From Marinoscillum furvescens DSM 4134 (GTDB lineage Bacteria > Bacteroidota > Bacteroidia > Cytophagales > Cyclobacteriaceae), in assembly GCF_003386095.1 (NCBI RefSeq), contig NZ_QREG01000007.1, forward strand, positions 147,276-211,275: DNA of 64,000 nt, given 5' to 3'. Shown here in pieces: positions 1 through 8,104 of the stretch; within the stretch, counting starts at the first letter, position 1; every line of letters starts with the position of its first letter. The translations under genes were made by a program, and so were the position numbers. Below the pieces are notes generated by a model. It searched no databases and was not told the origin of the DNA. It saw only the letters and a program-made list of their open reading frames with translations.

Positions 1-1
1 G

Positions 2-208
2 AAAACGGAATTTATTGACCTTAGAGAGTACATCCTACCGAAAAAGTCTTTTCAGGAACGCAAAATATATCTACCTTTTCCCTACACACAGACGTTTGGC
101 AATAATTTTGTCAGTAACCTTAGCATCCTGGATCTGATCATGTGTGAAGGTCCGCAGGCTTCTGAAGTGCTGGCCAGGTCAGTAGCGTCGGGAGGTGAAC
201 AAATATGA
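2..208 (+). CDS. WbqC-like family protein, C-terminal fragment
   Basis: The window opens inside this gene; 68 codons remain before the TGA at 206-208. The tail contains KTEFIDLREYI, PYTQTFG and FVSNLSILDLIMCEGPQA. From memory this is the conserved end of WbqC-like proteins (Phe-Ile-Pro-Asn-Leu-Ser-Ile-Leu-Asp-Leu-Leu followed by Glu-Gly-Pro). These proteins are common in Bacteroidota and often sit near envelope or polysaccharide genes; their biochemical role is not settled. The N-terminal part lies outside the window, so length and start cannot be judged. An antisense frame at 82-291 is a shadow of this gene. Confidence 0.72.
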   Translation, partial: KTEFIDLREYILPKKSFQERKIYLPFPYTQTFGNNFVSNLSILDLIMCEGPQASEVLARSVASGGEQI

Positions 209-248
209 AAATTTATGTGTTGGTTTAACTCAGTCGATGTGAGGTTTT

Positions 249-297
249 CATTCACATAAATTTTAAATTTACTTAACGAGTACTCATTCATATAAAT
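249..297 (+). repeat. Direct repeat in the clpC upstream region
   Basis: CATTCACATAAAT at 249-261 recurs as CATTCATATAAAT at 285-297 with one mismatch, 36 nt apart. The second copy ends 7 nt before the clpC start codon. An additional inverted pair, ATGTGA and TCACAT, lies at about 238-256. These could be regulator sites for clpC, but no known operator matches, and the region is AT-rich, so chance is possible. Confidence 0.3.
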
Positions 298-304
298 CCA
301 TTTT

Positions 305-2854
305 ATGGAAGCGAAATTTTCAAATAGAGTAAAGGAAGTGATCTCTCTGAGCCGCGAAGAAGCTTTGCGATTGGGGCACGATTACATCGGCACAGAGCAC
401 TTGTTGCTGGGTATGATACGCGAAGGAGAAGGTGTGGCGGTGAGTCTTCTGAAGAAACTCGGTGTTTCTCTGGAAGAGCTGCGCTCAGCTATAGAGCAGG
501 CTACCAAAGGTACAGCTACCAGCAATGTGAAAAATCTTGCAAATATCCCACTGACAAGGCAATCTGAAAAGGTTCTGAAAATAACTTACCTCGAAGCAAA
601 GATTTTTAAAAGTCAGCTCATAGGTACAGAGCACTTGCTCCTTTCGATTCTTCGAGATGAGGATAATCTGGCTACTCAAATATTGGACAAGTTTGATGTA
701 AGCTACGATGTTGTAAAGGAGCTATTGGAATACCAGACAGAAAACCCGCTTGCTCAGTCAGATACGGATGACGGAGATGAGGATTCAGGAAAGATTTTTG
801 GCGGATCCTCATCAGGAGGAAGTGGCGCCGGACGAGAATCAGGCAAGGGTAGTGAGAAGTCACGTACTCCAGTGCTGGATAATTTTGGTCGTGACCTTAC
901 CAAACTAGCTGAAGATGATAAGCTAGACCCTATAGTAGGTCGCGAAAAAGAAATAGAGCGTGTAGCTCAGATCCTGAGTAGAAGAAAGAAAAACAATCCT
1001 ATACTTATAGGTGAGCCTGGTGTGGGTAAAACTGCCATAGCTGAAGGTCTGGCATTGCGTATCGTTCAGAAAAAAGTGTCTCGAATCCTTTTTGGCAAGC
1101 GAGTGGTTACGCTTGATCTGGCTTCTCTGGTAGCAGGCACCAAGTATAGAGGGCAGTTTGAGGAGCGCATGAAAGCTGTGATGAATGAGATCGAGAAATC
1201 ACCAGATGTGATTTTGTTCATAGATGAGCTGCACACCATTGTGGGTGCTGGTGGAGCTTCTGGCTCTCTGGATGCTTCGAACATGTTTAAGCCGGCACTT
1301 GCACGTGGCGAAATACAATGCATCGGAGCTACTACTTTAGATGAGTACCGTCAGTATATTGAAAAAGACGGAGCGCTGGCTAGAAGATTCCAGATGGTAA
1401 TGGTAGATGCTACTACACCAGAGGAAACCATGCAGATTCTGGACAATATAAAAGACAAATATCAGGACCACCACCATGTGAACTATACCAAAGAAGCTAT
1501 AGAAGCATGCGTGACTCTGTCGGATAGATACATTAGTGATCGCTACCTGCCAGACAAGGCTATAGATGTACTCGATGAAGCTGGTGCAAGGGTGCACATC
1601 AACAATATCAATGTGCCGCAGCAAGTGGTTGATCTCGAAGAGCAAATTGAGGAAATCAAGAAAGAGAAAAACCGGGTAGTCAAAAGTCAGAAATACGAAG
1701 AAGCTGCTCAGTTAAGAGACAAGGAGAAGAAACTGCTTGCTCAACTAGACGAGGAGAAATCCAAGTGGGAAGAAGAGACCCGCACAAAGCGCTATGAGGT
1801 AGACGAGGAAAACGTGGCTGAAGTGATAGCGATGATGACAGGAATCCCTACCAAGCGTATAGCTCAGAATGAAAGCGTGAAACTGCTCGCGATGAAAGAA
1901 GATCTGGGCAAAAAAGTGATAGGTCAGGATGATGCTATTAGTAAGCTGACCAAAGCCATTCAACGTACGCGAGTGGGTCTCAAAGATCCCAAGAAGCCCA
2001 TCGGGTCATTTATATTTCTAGGGCCTACAGGCGTGGGTAAAACAGAGATGGCTAAGATGCTATCCACTTTCTTGTTTGACAAAGATGATTCGCTGATTCG
2101 CATCGACATGAGCGAATACATGGAGAAATTCTCTGTGTCTCGCCTTGTGGGAGCGCCTCCGGGCTATGTAGGCTATGAAGAAGGTGGTCAGCTTACGGAA
2201 AAAGTACGCCGAAAGCCTTATTCTGTAGTGCTACTAGATGAAATCGAAAAAGCACACCCTGATGTGTTTAATATCTTACTCCAGGTGCTGGATGATGGTA
2301 TACTCACAGATGGATTGGGTAGAAGAGTGGATTTTCGAAATACCATCATCATCATGACTTCCAATATCGGAGTTCGTGATTTGAAAGATTTCGGTGCTGG
2401 GATAGGATTTGCTACGGCTGCTAAGCGTGAGGGTGCGGATGAAGCCATGAAGTCTACTATTCAAAATGCATTGAAAAAAGCATTCAGTCCAGAGTTTTTA
2501 AATCGATTGGATGATGTTATCGTCTTTAATTCACTGGAGCGAAGTGATATTCATAAAATCATTGACATATCGCTTAGAAAGCTTTTTGTCAGGATTACAG
2601 ATCTAGGCTATACAGTGGAGCTTACTACTAAGGCGAAGGATTTCTTGTCTGACAAGGGTTACGATCCTCAGTATGGAGCAAGACCGCTCAACAGGGCTAT
2701 CCAAAAATATTTGGAAGACCCTGTAGCTGAAGAAATCCTGAAAGGAGAAATTCAGGAAGGCGATACGCTAATAGCCGATTGGGACGGCAAATCTGATGAA
2801 CTTCACCTTAAGCTAAAGAAGAAAAAAGTAAAGGAAGAAGATAAAGAAAAGTAG
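305..2854 (+). CDS. clpC: ATP-dependent Clp protease ATP-binding subunit ClpC
   Basis: Class I Hsp100 unfoldase that feeds proteins into ClpP in the cytoplasm. At 849 residues it has the family's usual length. Order of parts: two Clp N repeats (about 1-70 and 78-145, each with a TEHLLL motif), a Gly/Ser-rich linker (about 150-190), the first AAA module with Walker A GEPGVGKT at 236-243, a middle region with a UVR-like coiled coil, and the second AAA module with Walker A GPTGVGKT at 573-580 and GAPPGYVGYEEGGQLTE pore-loop surroundings. The UVR segment and paired N repeats favour ClpC over ClpB. The ATG at 305 fits the conserved N-terminus. The gene stands alone and ends at a strong terminator. 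Confidence 0.96.
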   Translation: MEAKFSNRVKEVISLSREEALRLGHDYIGTEHLLLGMIREGEGVAVSLLKKLGVSLEELRSAIEQATKGTATSNVKNLANIPLTRQSEKVLKITYLEAKIFKSQLIGTEHLLLSILRDEDNLATQILDKFDVSYDVVKELLEYQTENPLAQSDTDDGDEDSGKIFGGSSSGGSGAGRESGKGSEKSRTPVLDNFGRDLTKLAEDDKLDPIVGREKEIERVAQILSRRKKNNPILIGEPGVGKTAIAEGLALRIVQKKVSRILFGKRVVTLDLASLVAGTKYRGQFEERMKAVMNEIEKSPDVILFIDELHTIVGAGGASGSLDASNMFKPALARGEIQCIGATTLDEYRQYIEKDGALARRFQMVMVDATTPEETMQILDNIKDKYQDHHHVNYTKEAIEACVTLSDRYISDRYLPDKAIDVLDEAGARVHINNINVPQQVVDLEEQIEEIKKEKNRVVKSQKYEEAAQLRDKEKKLLAQLDEEKSKWEEETRTKRYEVDEENVAEVIAMMTGIPTKRIAQNESVKLLAMKEDLGKKVIGQDDAISKLTKAIQRTRVGLKDPKKPIGSFIFLGPTGVGKTEMAKMLSTFLFDKDDSLIRIDMSEYMEKFSVSRLVGAPPGYVGYEEGGQLTEKVRRKPYSVVLLDEIEKAHPDVFNILLQVLDDGILTDGLGRRVDFRNTIIIMTSNIGVRDLKDFGAGIGFATAAKREGADEAMKSTIQNALKKAFSPEFLNRLDDVIVFNSLERSDIHKIIDISLRKLFVRITDLGYTVELTTKAKDFLSDKGYDPQYGARPLNRAIQKYLEDPVAEEILKGEIQEGDTLIADWDGKSDELHLKLKKKKVKEEDKEK

Positions 2855-2881
2855 AAAAAAGGGCCGAGAGGCCCTTTTTTT
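2855..2881 (+). terminator. Rho-independent terminator of clpC
   Basis: GGGCC, loop GAGA, GGCCC, flanked by A6 and followed by T7, begins directly after the clpC stop codon. Confidence 0.9.
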
Positions 2882-2944
2882 ATGCCTTATCTGCTTTTGA
2901 TTAGTTGATTTTGAATGATTGTGTAACCTTCTGGTTAATTTTTA

Positions 2945-2973
2945 GGTTTATAATATAAACCAGTTTATGTTTG
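2945..2973 (+). promoter_or_regulatory. Palindromic operator and -7 element upstream of the 2989 gene
   Basis: GGTTTATA-A-TATAAACC at 2945-2961 is a perfect inverted repeat around one central base. It is followed by AGTTTAT and by TATGTTTG at 2966-2973, which fits the Bacteroidota -7 consensus TAnnTTTG. The palindrome would therefore lie between the -33 and -7 elements, a classic repressor position. A near copy occurs at 3863, upstream of the third gene of the cassette. The winged-helix protein encoded at 3558 is the obvious candidate binder; this link is inference. Confidence 0.6.
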
Positions 2974-2988
2974 GATAAAAAAAGAGAC

Positions 2989-3561
2989 ATGAAAGACAAA
3001 GCACTTACACATGAAGAAAGCCTCAATATGATCACAGCTATGATCCGGCAGGCAAAAAGCAATTACCAAAAAGGGGGGAGTTTTTACTTCTTACTCTGGG
3101 GGTGGGTAGTGATGTTAGCCAATTTCGCGCACTATTACTTTTTAAGTTTTACCAGTTTTGAACATCCATACATCGCTTGGCTTGTTACTATTCCAGCTGG
3201 GATTGGTTCTGCGATCTACGGTGCAAGACAGAAACAACAGGCAGGGGTGACTACTCCTATGGAGCGTTTGTATGGTCACGTGTGGGCAGCTGTGGGTGTG
3301 GGCATCATTCTGGCCCTGATGTTCATGCGCCAATTAGACTTTAATCATAGCGCCGTTATTTTGCTCTTAGCAGCGATCGGTACCTATATTTCAGGTCAAA
3401 TGTTGCGGTTCAAGCCACTGGTTTTTGGTGGAGTTGCATTGCTACTCGCTTCTATTCTAGCTTTTAATGTGCCGGTGGTTGATCAACTACTCGTTGGTGG
3501 AATTGGGATTTTAGCAGGATATTTGGTGCCGGGCTATTTACTTAAAAACAAGGAAAAATGA
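2989..3561 (+). CDS. Multi-pass membrane protein of unknown function
   Basis: About 190 residues with a soluble N-terminal helix (MKDKALTHEESLNMITAMIR) followed by five or six hydrophobic segments rich in Gly, Ala, Leu and Ile, so it is an inner-membrane protein. I place the start at the ATG at 2989 because the -7-like element TATGTTTG (2966-2973) ends 15 nt upstream; a TTG at 2971 would add six residues and overlap that element. The stop overlaps the next gene's start by four bases (ATGA), so translation is probably coupled to the winged-helix regulator. Function not recognised; membrane protein plus small regulator pairs of this shape are frequent in Bacteroidota. Confidence 0.8.
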   Translation: MKDKALTHEESLNMITAMIRQAKSNYQKGGSFYFLLWGWVVMLANFAHYYFLSFTSFEHPYIAWLVTIPAGIGSAIYGARQKQQAGVTTPMERLYGHVWAAVGVGIILALMFMRQLDFNHSAVILLLAAIGTYISGQMLRFKPLVFGGVALLLASILAFNVPVVDQLLVGGIGILAGYLVPGYLLKNKEK

Positions 3562-3845
3562 CAGGTTTTAAACCACTGGACCCACTTTTACATTCTCAAT
3601 TGAGGCTGGCTGTGATGAGTTTGCTGATCGGTTTAGATTCTGCAGCTTTTACTTATATCAGAGAAAAGACAGGAGCTACCGCAGGAAATTTGAGTGTGCA
3701 GCTTGATAAGCTGAGTGAAGCAGGGTATATCGAGATAGAGAAGGGATATAATGGTAAAAAACCAGTGACAACCTGTAAGATAACTGCTCAGGGTGTAGAA
3801 GCATTTGAAAGCTATGTAAATGCCTTGAAAGAATACATCGGTTAA
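3558..3845 (+). CDS. Winged-helix transcriptional regulator (HTH_34-like)
   Basis: A 95-residue protein that is essentially a single winged-helix domain. LHSQLRLAVMSLL is the first helix, TYIREKTGATAGNLSVQLDKLSEAGYIE the helix-turn-helix, and EKGYNGKKPVTTCKITAQGVEAFESYV the wing and dimer helix. This matches the small MarR/PadR-like repressors often annotated as HTH_34. Its start overlaps the upstream membrane-protein gene by four bases, so it is made from the same message. The repeated TTTATAAWATAAA motif before the 2989 and 3886 genes suggests it represses its own cassette. No ligand-binding domain is visible, so the signal may be sensed through the membrane partner; this is inference. Confidence 0.85.
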   Translation: MTGFKPLDPLLHSQLRLAVMSLLIGLDSAAFTYIREKTGATAGNLSVQLDKLSEAGYIEIEKGYNGKKPVTTCKITAQGVEAFESYVNALKEYIG

Positions 3846-3861
3846 TTTTTTTGAAAATAAA

Positions 3862-3885
3862 GTTTATAAAATAAAGTAGTTTATA
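3862..3885 (+). promoter_or_regulatory. Second copy of the TTTATAAWATAAA operator-like motif
   Basis: TTTATAAAATAAA at 3863-3875 differs by one base from the site at 2947-2959. In both copies the motif is followed, at the same spacing, by AGTTTAT. The second copy ends directly at the ATG of the 3886 gene. The sharing of a roughly 20-nt composite motif makes coincidence in AT-rich DNA less likely. Confidence 0.55.
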
Positions 3886-4407
3886 ATGAAAGTAATGTTG
3901 TTAGGATTGATTCTGATGGGCTTCTCAGGTCTTCAGGTGCAGGATTTCAAGGAAATCAGTCAGTTAAAGGTATCCAGGTTTGGCTTTATGGCCGGAAATT
4001 GGGAAGGTGAAGGTGCTATGACTCAGGGGCCTGGCACAGGGACAGTCACTCAGGTGACCGAGGAGGTATATTTTGATGTAGATAGTACGGTTTTGGTTTT
4101 TCGGGGGATTGGTAAGTTGGCAAGTGGTGAAAAGGTGCATGATGCCTTAGGTGTACTTTATTATGACCATTTCAAAAAATCTGTAAAGATCAATACGTGG
4201 GTGTCTAAAGGAATGCACACACAAGCTTCAGTGGAGTGGCTTGGGGATCAGCATTTTCGATGGTTTTTTGATGCAGGCCCCGATCGGGAGATTCGCTATA
4301 CCATTCGGGTGAAGGATGACATATGGCATGAACAAGGTGAAATCAGTACCGATTCGGACGATTCCTGGACATTGTTCTTTGAAATGAAACTTTCAAGAGT
4401 TGACTAG
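3886..4407 (+). CDS. Secreted DUF1579-like / lipocalin-like protein
   Basis: 173 residues. An N-terminal hydrophobic stretch (MKVMLLGLILMGFSGL) looks like a short signal peptide. The mature part begins FGFMAGNWEGEG and alternates short beta strands (VYFDVDSTVLVFRGIGKL, ALGVLYYDHFKKSVKINTWV, HFRWFFDAGPDREIRYTIRV), as in the DUF1579 and other lipocalin-like barrels where a Gly-Asn-Trp motif opens the domain. Function unknown; such proteins may bind small hydrophobic ligands. It follows the regulator by 40 nt and carries its own copy of the operator-like motif. Its TAG stop lies in a CTAG shared with the convergent gene. Confidence 0.7.
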   Translation: MKVMLLGLILMGFSGLQVQDFKEISQLKVSRFGFMAGNWEGEGAMTQGPGTGTVTQVTEEVYFDVDSTVLVFRGIGKLASGEKVHDALGVLYYDHFKKSVKINTWVSKGMHTQASVEWLGDQHFRWFFDAGPDREIRYTIRVKDDIWHEQGEISTDSDDSWTLFFEMKLSRVD

Positions 4408-6452
4408 TAGGCTCCGAGGTATTTTCTCATAAACCACTCCGCTGAGAACACGAATGTTATGATCAGTATGATCCACCAGTTTCTTATCAGGGGGAAAGAT
4501 TCTTTTTCTGTAGTGATCAGGTTTTGAAAGTTGGCTGATTCTAGTTCACGTAAAAGGCCGTTTCGCTCACTAAAGTGAAAAAACTGTCCTCCTGATTTGT
4601 TAGAAATACTTTTAAGTGCGTTGTGATTGGCGGTAAGGTTAATGTTTTCTAATTGGATATCGCGTACAGCGAAAGATCCAGAACGGCTGGCAGGTTTGCC
4701 ATTGATGGTTGTGGAGGCCCGGTAGCTGTAAATGCCAGCAGGCATGCTTCCTAAATTGAAACTGCTACTCCCCTGGCTGTCTACCAGCTCGTGTACTGAT
4801 GCGTTGCCCACATCATCAGTGACTGTAAGCGTGATTTTGTTGCCATAGATTCGTTCATAGATTTCGCTGTAGACTTCTGTGTCTATCATCACGCGTTCAC
4901 CTATTGTGTATTGCTCATCTCGCGGTTTTACCCGAAATCTATCTTTGTTTTCCTTTATGCTGAGGTATTGCACCGTTTTCACTATCAGCTCATCAAACAA
5001 TTCCGCTTTTTCTTCAGTGGCAGCCTCCTGCAGCCTCCATTTCCAAATACCACTACCAGTGGTTACGGCAGTTTTTTGACCTCCTCTGGATGCAAAAGCC
5101 ATCAGCGGCCTATCCGTAGTTACGCTTCCGATGGTTTGGAAAAGCAGGGCTTCTGCTATGTCTGATAGCTGATATGTACCAAAAGGAGCCTGTATTGGCG
5201 GATAGGTGGTAAATAGCTCCACTAGCTCTTCGTTGAGTTCAAATTTGGAGAAAGCGGTGTTGTAGGCACCCCTTACCAGATCTTTTTTATTGCCTCTGGT
5301 TTGGATCGAAACTACGTCTGCAAGTTGGTTGGTGAGGCTGGCCCTGGTCCGCGGACCAAAAATATACCACTTCCCGTCTGACTCAAAATTGCCATAGTTT
5401 ACCCCACTAAATGCTTGATGCTCGATGATGAGGTCGTATTTTAGCAGGGTTGGTTTTTCGGTAAGTCCGGGTATAAAAACAGACGTTTCGTAGTTGGAAG
5501 CACTGGCAATAGCTTGCCTCAAGGCGCTGATGTCTGGATGTGGAGCTGGGGCTAAAATTAGGATTTGGTCTTTTCCTTCTATCACATCTATGTAGATGTC
5601 ACGCACGTTGTTTTCTTGTGAAGATTCTCCAGGTAAGCTTTCGCAGATTAGCGTTAGTCTTCTAAATCCTGCATCGTTTGCCTGCAGTAAAAAGTCTGTT
5701 TCTACAATGGGAGCCGTGAGCTTGAGGTTTTTTGATGCCAGGGTTTGATTGCCCTCTTTTATGGTAAGTGTGATTTGCTCTCCTGTAAAACCTTTTTGAT
5801 ACAATGTCACCATTACAGGAAACTGGTTGCCCTGATAGGCAACCTGATTGTTGCGCACATTTCTAATGGCAATATCTTTAGGGGGGATGGTGTCTCCTAG
5901 TCCTAGTGTATAGATAGGTTGGTTGTAAGTTAAGAAAGCCGGCGATTGCCCCTGATTATAGATGCCATCTGATGCGAGTATAATCGCAGAGAGGTTGTGG
6001 TCTTCGTAATCATTTTCGATTTGTCGGAGTAGTGCGCTGATATTGGATGTTTTGCCGTCAAATGTGAGCGAATCTGAAAAGTGCCCGGACATAGGCTGCA
6101 CGGCTACACTATGTTTTGAGCTTAGCTGCTCCTTTAGGTTTAGAACCCAGGAGTTAATGTCATTTGCAGTAGCGTTGGTGTTTCTCATGAGTATAGACTC
6201 TGAGTTGTCTACAGCCAGCACTACCAGAGGCTTGGTGGTCTCATTGATAAAGAGCTGCAATACCGGGTTGAGTAATAGCAATAGGATTAGAAAAATTCCT
6301 GTAAGCCTCAGGAAACCCAATAAGATGTTGGCCTTCTTGCCCCAGGGACGGCTGGTTTTGGAGTAGAGCAGCACAGAAAGCCCACCTGCCAGCAGTACAG
6401 CAGCAAATACCCAAACAGGAGAAACATCTAATGAATACCAGCTATTTTCCAT
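4404..6452 (-). CDS. VWA-domain membrane protein
   Basis: 682 residues. Two N-terminal transmembrane helices (about 10-30 and 40-65) and one at the C-terminus (WWIILIITFVFSAEWFM) bracket a large periplasmic part. At about residue 75 the segment VVLAVDNSESI carries the DxSxS metal-ion-dependent adhesion-site motif of von Willebrand A domains. Immunoglobulin-like beta regions follow (about 190-270 and 530-600). This layout resembles Bacteroidota membrane proteins of the BatA/BatB neighbourhood type, but no MoxR ATPase or other Bat gene is nearby. Function unknown. It shares its stop with the 3886 gene through CTAG and lies downstream of fabG on the same strand, 76 nt away. Confidence 0.7.
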   Translation of the reverse strand: MENSWYSLDVSPVWVFAAVLLAGGLSVLLYSKTSRPWGKKANILLGFLRLTGIFLILLLLLNPVLQLFINETTKPLVVLAVDNSESILMRNTNATANDINSWVLNLKEQLSSKHSVAVQPMSGHFSDSLTFDGKTSNISALLRQIENDYEDHNLSAIILASDGIYNQGQSPAFLTYNQPIYTLGLGDTIPPKDIAIRNVRNNQVAYQGNQFPVMVTLYQKGFTGEQITLTIKEGNQTLASKNLKLTAPIVETDFLLQANDAGFRRLTLICESLPGESSQENNVRDIYIDVIEGKDQILILAPAPHPDISALRQAIASASNYETSVFIPGLTEKPTLLKYDLIIEHQAFSGVNYGNFESDGKWYIFGPRTRASLTNQLADVVSIQTRGNKKDLVRGAYNTAFSKFELNEELVELFTTYPPIQAPFGTYQLSDIAEALLFQTIGSVTTDRPLMAFASRGGQKTAVTTGSGIWKWRLQEAATEEKAELFDELIVKTVQYLSIKENKDRFRVKPRDEQYTIGERVMIDTEVYSEIYERIYGNKITLTVTDDVGNASVHELVDSQGSSSFNLGSMPAGIYSYRASTTINGKPASRSGSFAVRDIQLENINLTANHNALKSISNKSGGQFFHFSERNGLLRELESANFQNLITTEKESFPLIRNWWIILIITFVFSAEWFMRKYLGAY

Positions 6453-6465
6453 ACAATAAGTGATA

Positions 6466-6496
6466 GGAGCCGAAGGCTTGTGATACCAACGGCTCC
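6466..6496 (-). other. Hairpin between fabG and the VWA gene
   Basis: GGAGCCG and CGGCTCC form a perfect 7-bp stem around a 17-nt loop just after fabG. There is no U-run on the minus strand, so it may be a processing or stabilising stem rather than a terminator. Confidence 0.4.
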
Positions 6497-6528
6497 ATCA
6501 GTGTTGTGTTTTATTTAGTGGGGTTAAA

Positions 6529-7275
6529 TTAGGTGAGCATACCGCCATCTACCTGAATCACCTGTCCAGTGATATAGGCAGACATGTCAGAGCCCAGGAA
6601 AACGCACGCATTGGCTACATCTTCTGGCTGACCGCCACGCTTGAGCGGAATAGCATCTCTCCAGCTTTGAACAGTTTTTTCGTCCAGAGCATCTGTCATT
6701 TCGGTTTCGATAAATCCAGGAGCAATCACATTGCTACGCACACCTCTGGAGCCGAGCTCCAGTGCTACGGATTTAGTAAACCCTACGATACCTGCTTTAG
6801 ATGCTGCATAATTGGCTTGACCTGCATTTCCCTTTACACCTACTACAGAAGACATATTGATGATGGATCCTGTTTTGGCTTTCATGAAAGTTCTGGCAGC
6901 AGCTTTTACAGTATTGAAGCATGACTTTAGGTTTACATTCATGATCTCATCCCAGTGCTCTTCTGACATTCTCAGCAATAGATTGTCACGAGTGATGCCG
7001 GCATTGTTGATGAGGACATCTAGTCCTCCGAAATCCGCCACTACTCCAGAGATGAGGTCCTGTGCTGCTTGAAAATCTGATGCATCTGACCGGTATCCTT
7101 TTGCTTGTATGCCAAAGGCTTCCAGTTCTTTTACGAGCGCTTCGCCCTTCTCTACGCTGGATAGATAGGTGAAAGCTACATTGGCTCCATTTTCAGCATA
7201 TTTTAGCGCTATTGCTCTACCGATTCCTTTTGATGCACCCGTGATTAGTGCTGTTTTTCCTTCCAGTAATTTCAT
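6529..7275 (-). CDS. fabG: 3-oxoacyl-[acyl-carrier-protein] reductase FabG
   Basis: Classical short-chain dehydrogenase of 248 residues, the normal FabG length. It reduces 3-oxoacyl-ACP with NADPH in the cytoplasmic fatty-acid elongation cycle. TGASKGIGRAIA at 13-24 is the nucleotide-binding motif, NNAG at about 90 the structural motif, and Ser (NMSSVVG) with YAASK the catalytic Ser-Tyr-Lys set. The C-terminus AYITGQVIQVDGGM is typical of FabG. No other fatty-acid gene is adjacent, so a dedicated partner cannot be read from context; a different SDR role is possible but less likely given the close family match. Confidence 0.92.
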   Translation of the reverse strand: MKLLEGKTALITGASKGIGRAIALKYAENGANVAFTYLSSVEKGEALVKELEAFGIQAKGYRSDASDFQAAQDLISGVVADFGGLDVLINNAGITRDNLLLRMSEEHWDEIMNVNLKSCFNTVKAAARTFMKAKTGSIINMSSVVGVKGNAGQANYAASKAGIVGFTKSVALELGSRGVRSNVIAPGFIETEMTDALDEKTVQSWRDAIPLKRGGQPEDVANACVFLGSDMSAYITGQVIQVDGGMLT

Positions 7276-7295
7276 GTGTTACAATTTTGATTCTT

Positions 7296-7314
7296 GCTGT
7301 CTACTGTGGACAGC
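7296..7314 (-). other. Small hairpin in the fabG leader
   Basis: GCTGTC and GACAGC form a 6-bp stem around a 7-nt loop about 20 nt upstream of the fabG start. The role is unknown; it could affect translation of fabG or be an operator. Confidence 0.3.
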
Positions 7315-7474
7315 TTAATTGCTGGTTTTACCAAATTAAAAATAATGTGCTCATTTATAAATCTGCGATGTGCAGAATATCCATAAGCCTGGTTTAGACT
7401 TGGCAAAATAACTACTTAGTGGCTAAAAGACCTTGTGTCAACAGCTTTAAAATCATCTGCATGATTTTTGAGTG

Positions 7475-8104
7475 ATGGGTATTATGTGTTGGACTCATCT
7501 GGAAAAATATCTAAACAATGACTTTTCTTATTTTTCAGTAGGATATGGGGGATGTGATCCATTTATAGAAAGGGTACTCCAGCGAGTTTTAGACAGGCAC
7601 GGGCTGGTATTGGACCATGAAGCAGAGCTTTGCTTTACAGAAAACCAGATGGAAGCAAGCCAGCAGTCTATTTTAATCAGCAACTGGCCTAATAAGCACG
7701 TGGCTGGATGGTGTAAAGCTCCTTTTGCAGAGTATAACCTGTTAAATACAATGTTTTACGGGCAAATGCTGGTTGTAGCCGAAGGGAAGCAGATGAAGGC
7801 ACCTGCCGTGGAAGCATTTGTAGGCAGGGGTGAAGATTTGAAGGATACCCTTGCAGATTTTCTTGATGGTTTGATAACCAGTTTTCGTCAGTTAGTGGAG
7901 GCAGCTTACCACCAGGATAATGAAGCGGTTCGGTTTATAGCTCATCGCATGCAGTCCAGTCTGGGGTACTATCCTGTAGGTGATTTATCACCCTGTCTTC
8001 GGGAGTTGGAGGAGGGGCAGCTGGTAAGTCACGAAGACTTGTTGGGTGAGGTTTTTGATCGCATTCATACGCTATTCGCCTCGCTGGTCAATGAATACTT
8101 CTAG
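7475..8104 (+). CDS. Hypothetical protein with C-terminal HPt-like domain
   Basis: 209 residues from the ATG at 7475 (a GTG at 7472 and an ATG at 7484 are also in frame). The first 110 residues are unfamiliar, with several Cys and aromatic residues. From about 120 to 205 the sequence is helical and contains AVRFIAHRMQSSLGYYPVGDL; His157 and its surroundings resemble the histidine-phosphotransfer signature (AH, two residues, K/R or similar, SS, then Gly). The usual Lys after the His is Met-Gln here, so the fit is approximate. The gene ends 33 nt inside the convergent NtrC-type regulator, which has no kinase beside it; a phosphorelay partnership is inference. Confidence 0.55.
   Translation: MGIMCWTHLEKYLNNDFSYFSVGYGGCDPFIERVLQRVLDRHGLVLDHEAELCFTENQMEASQQSILISNWPNKHVAGWCKAPFAEYNLLNTMFYGQMLVVAEGKQMKAPAVEAFVGRGEDLKDTLADFLDGLITSFRQLVEAAYHQDNEAVRFIAHRMQSSLGYYPVGDLSPCLRELEEGQLVSHEDLLGEVFDRIHTLFASLVNEYF

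Noticed and set aside
238..256. CRP-like site (TGTGA...TCACA) before clpC
   Set aside because: The spacer is 9 nt instead of the 6 nt required by CRP, so it is not a standard site.
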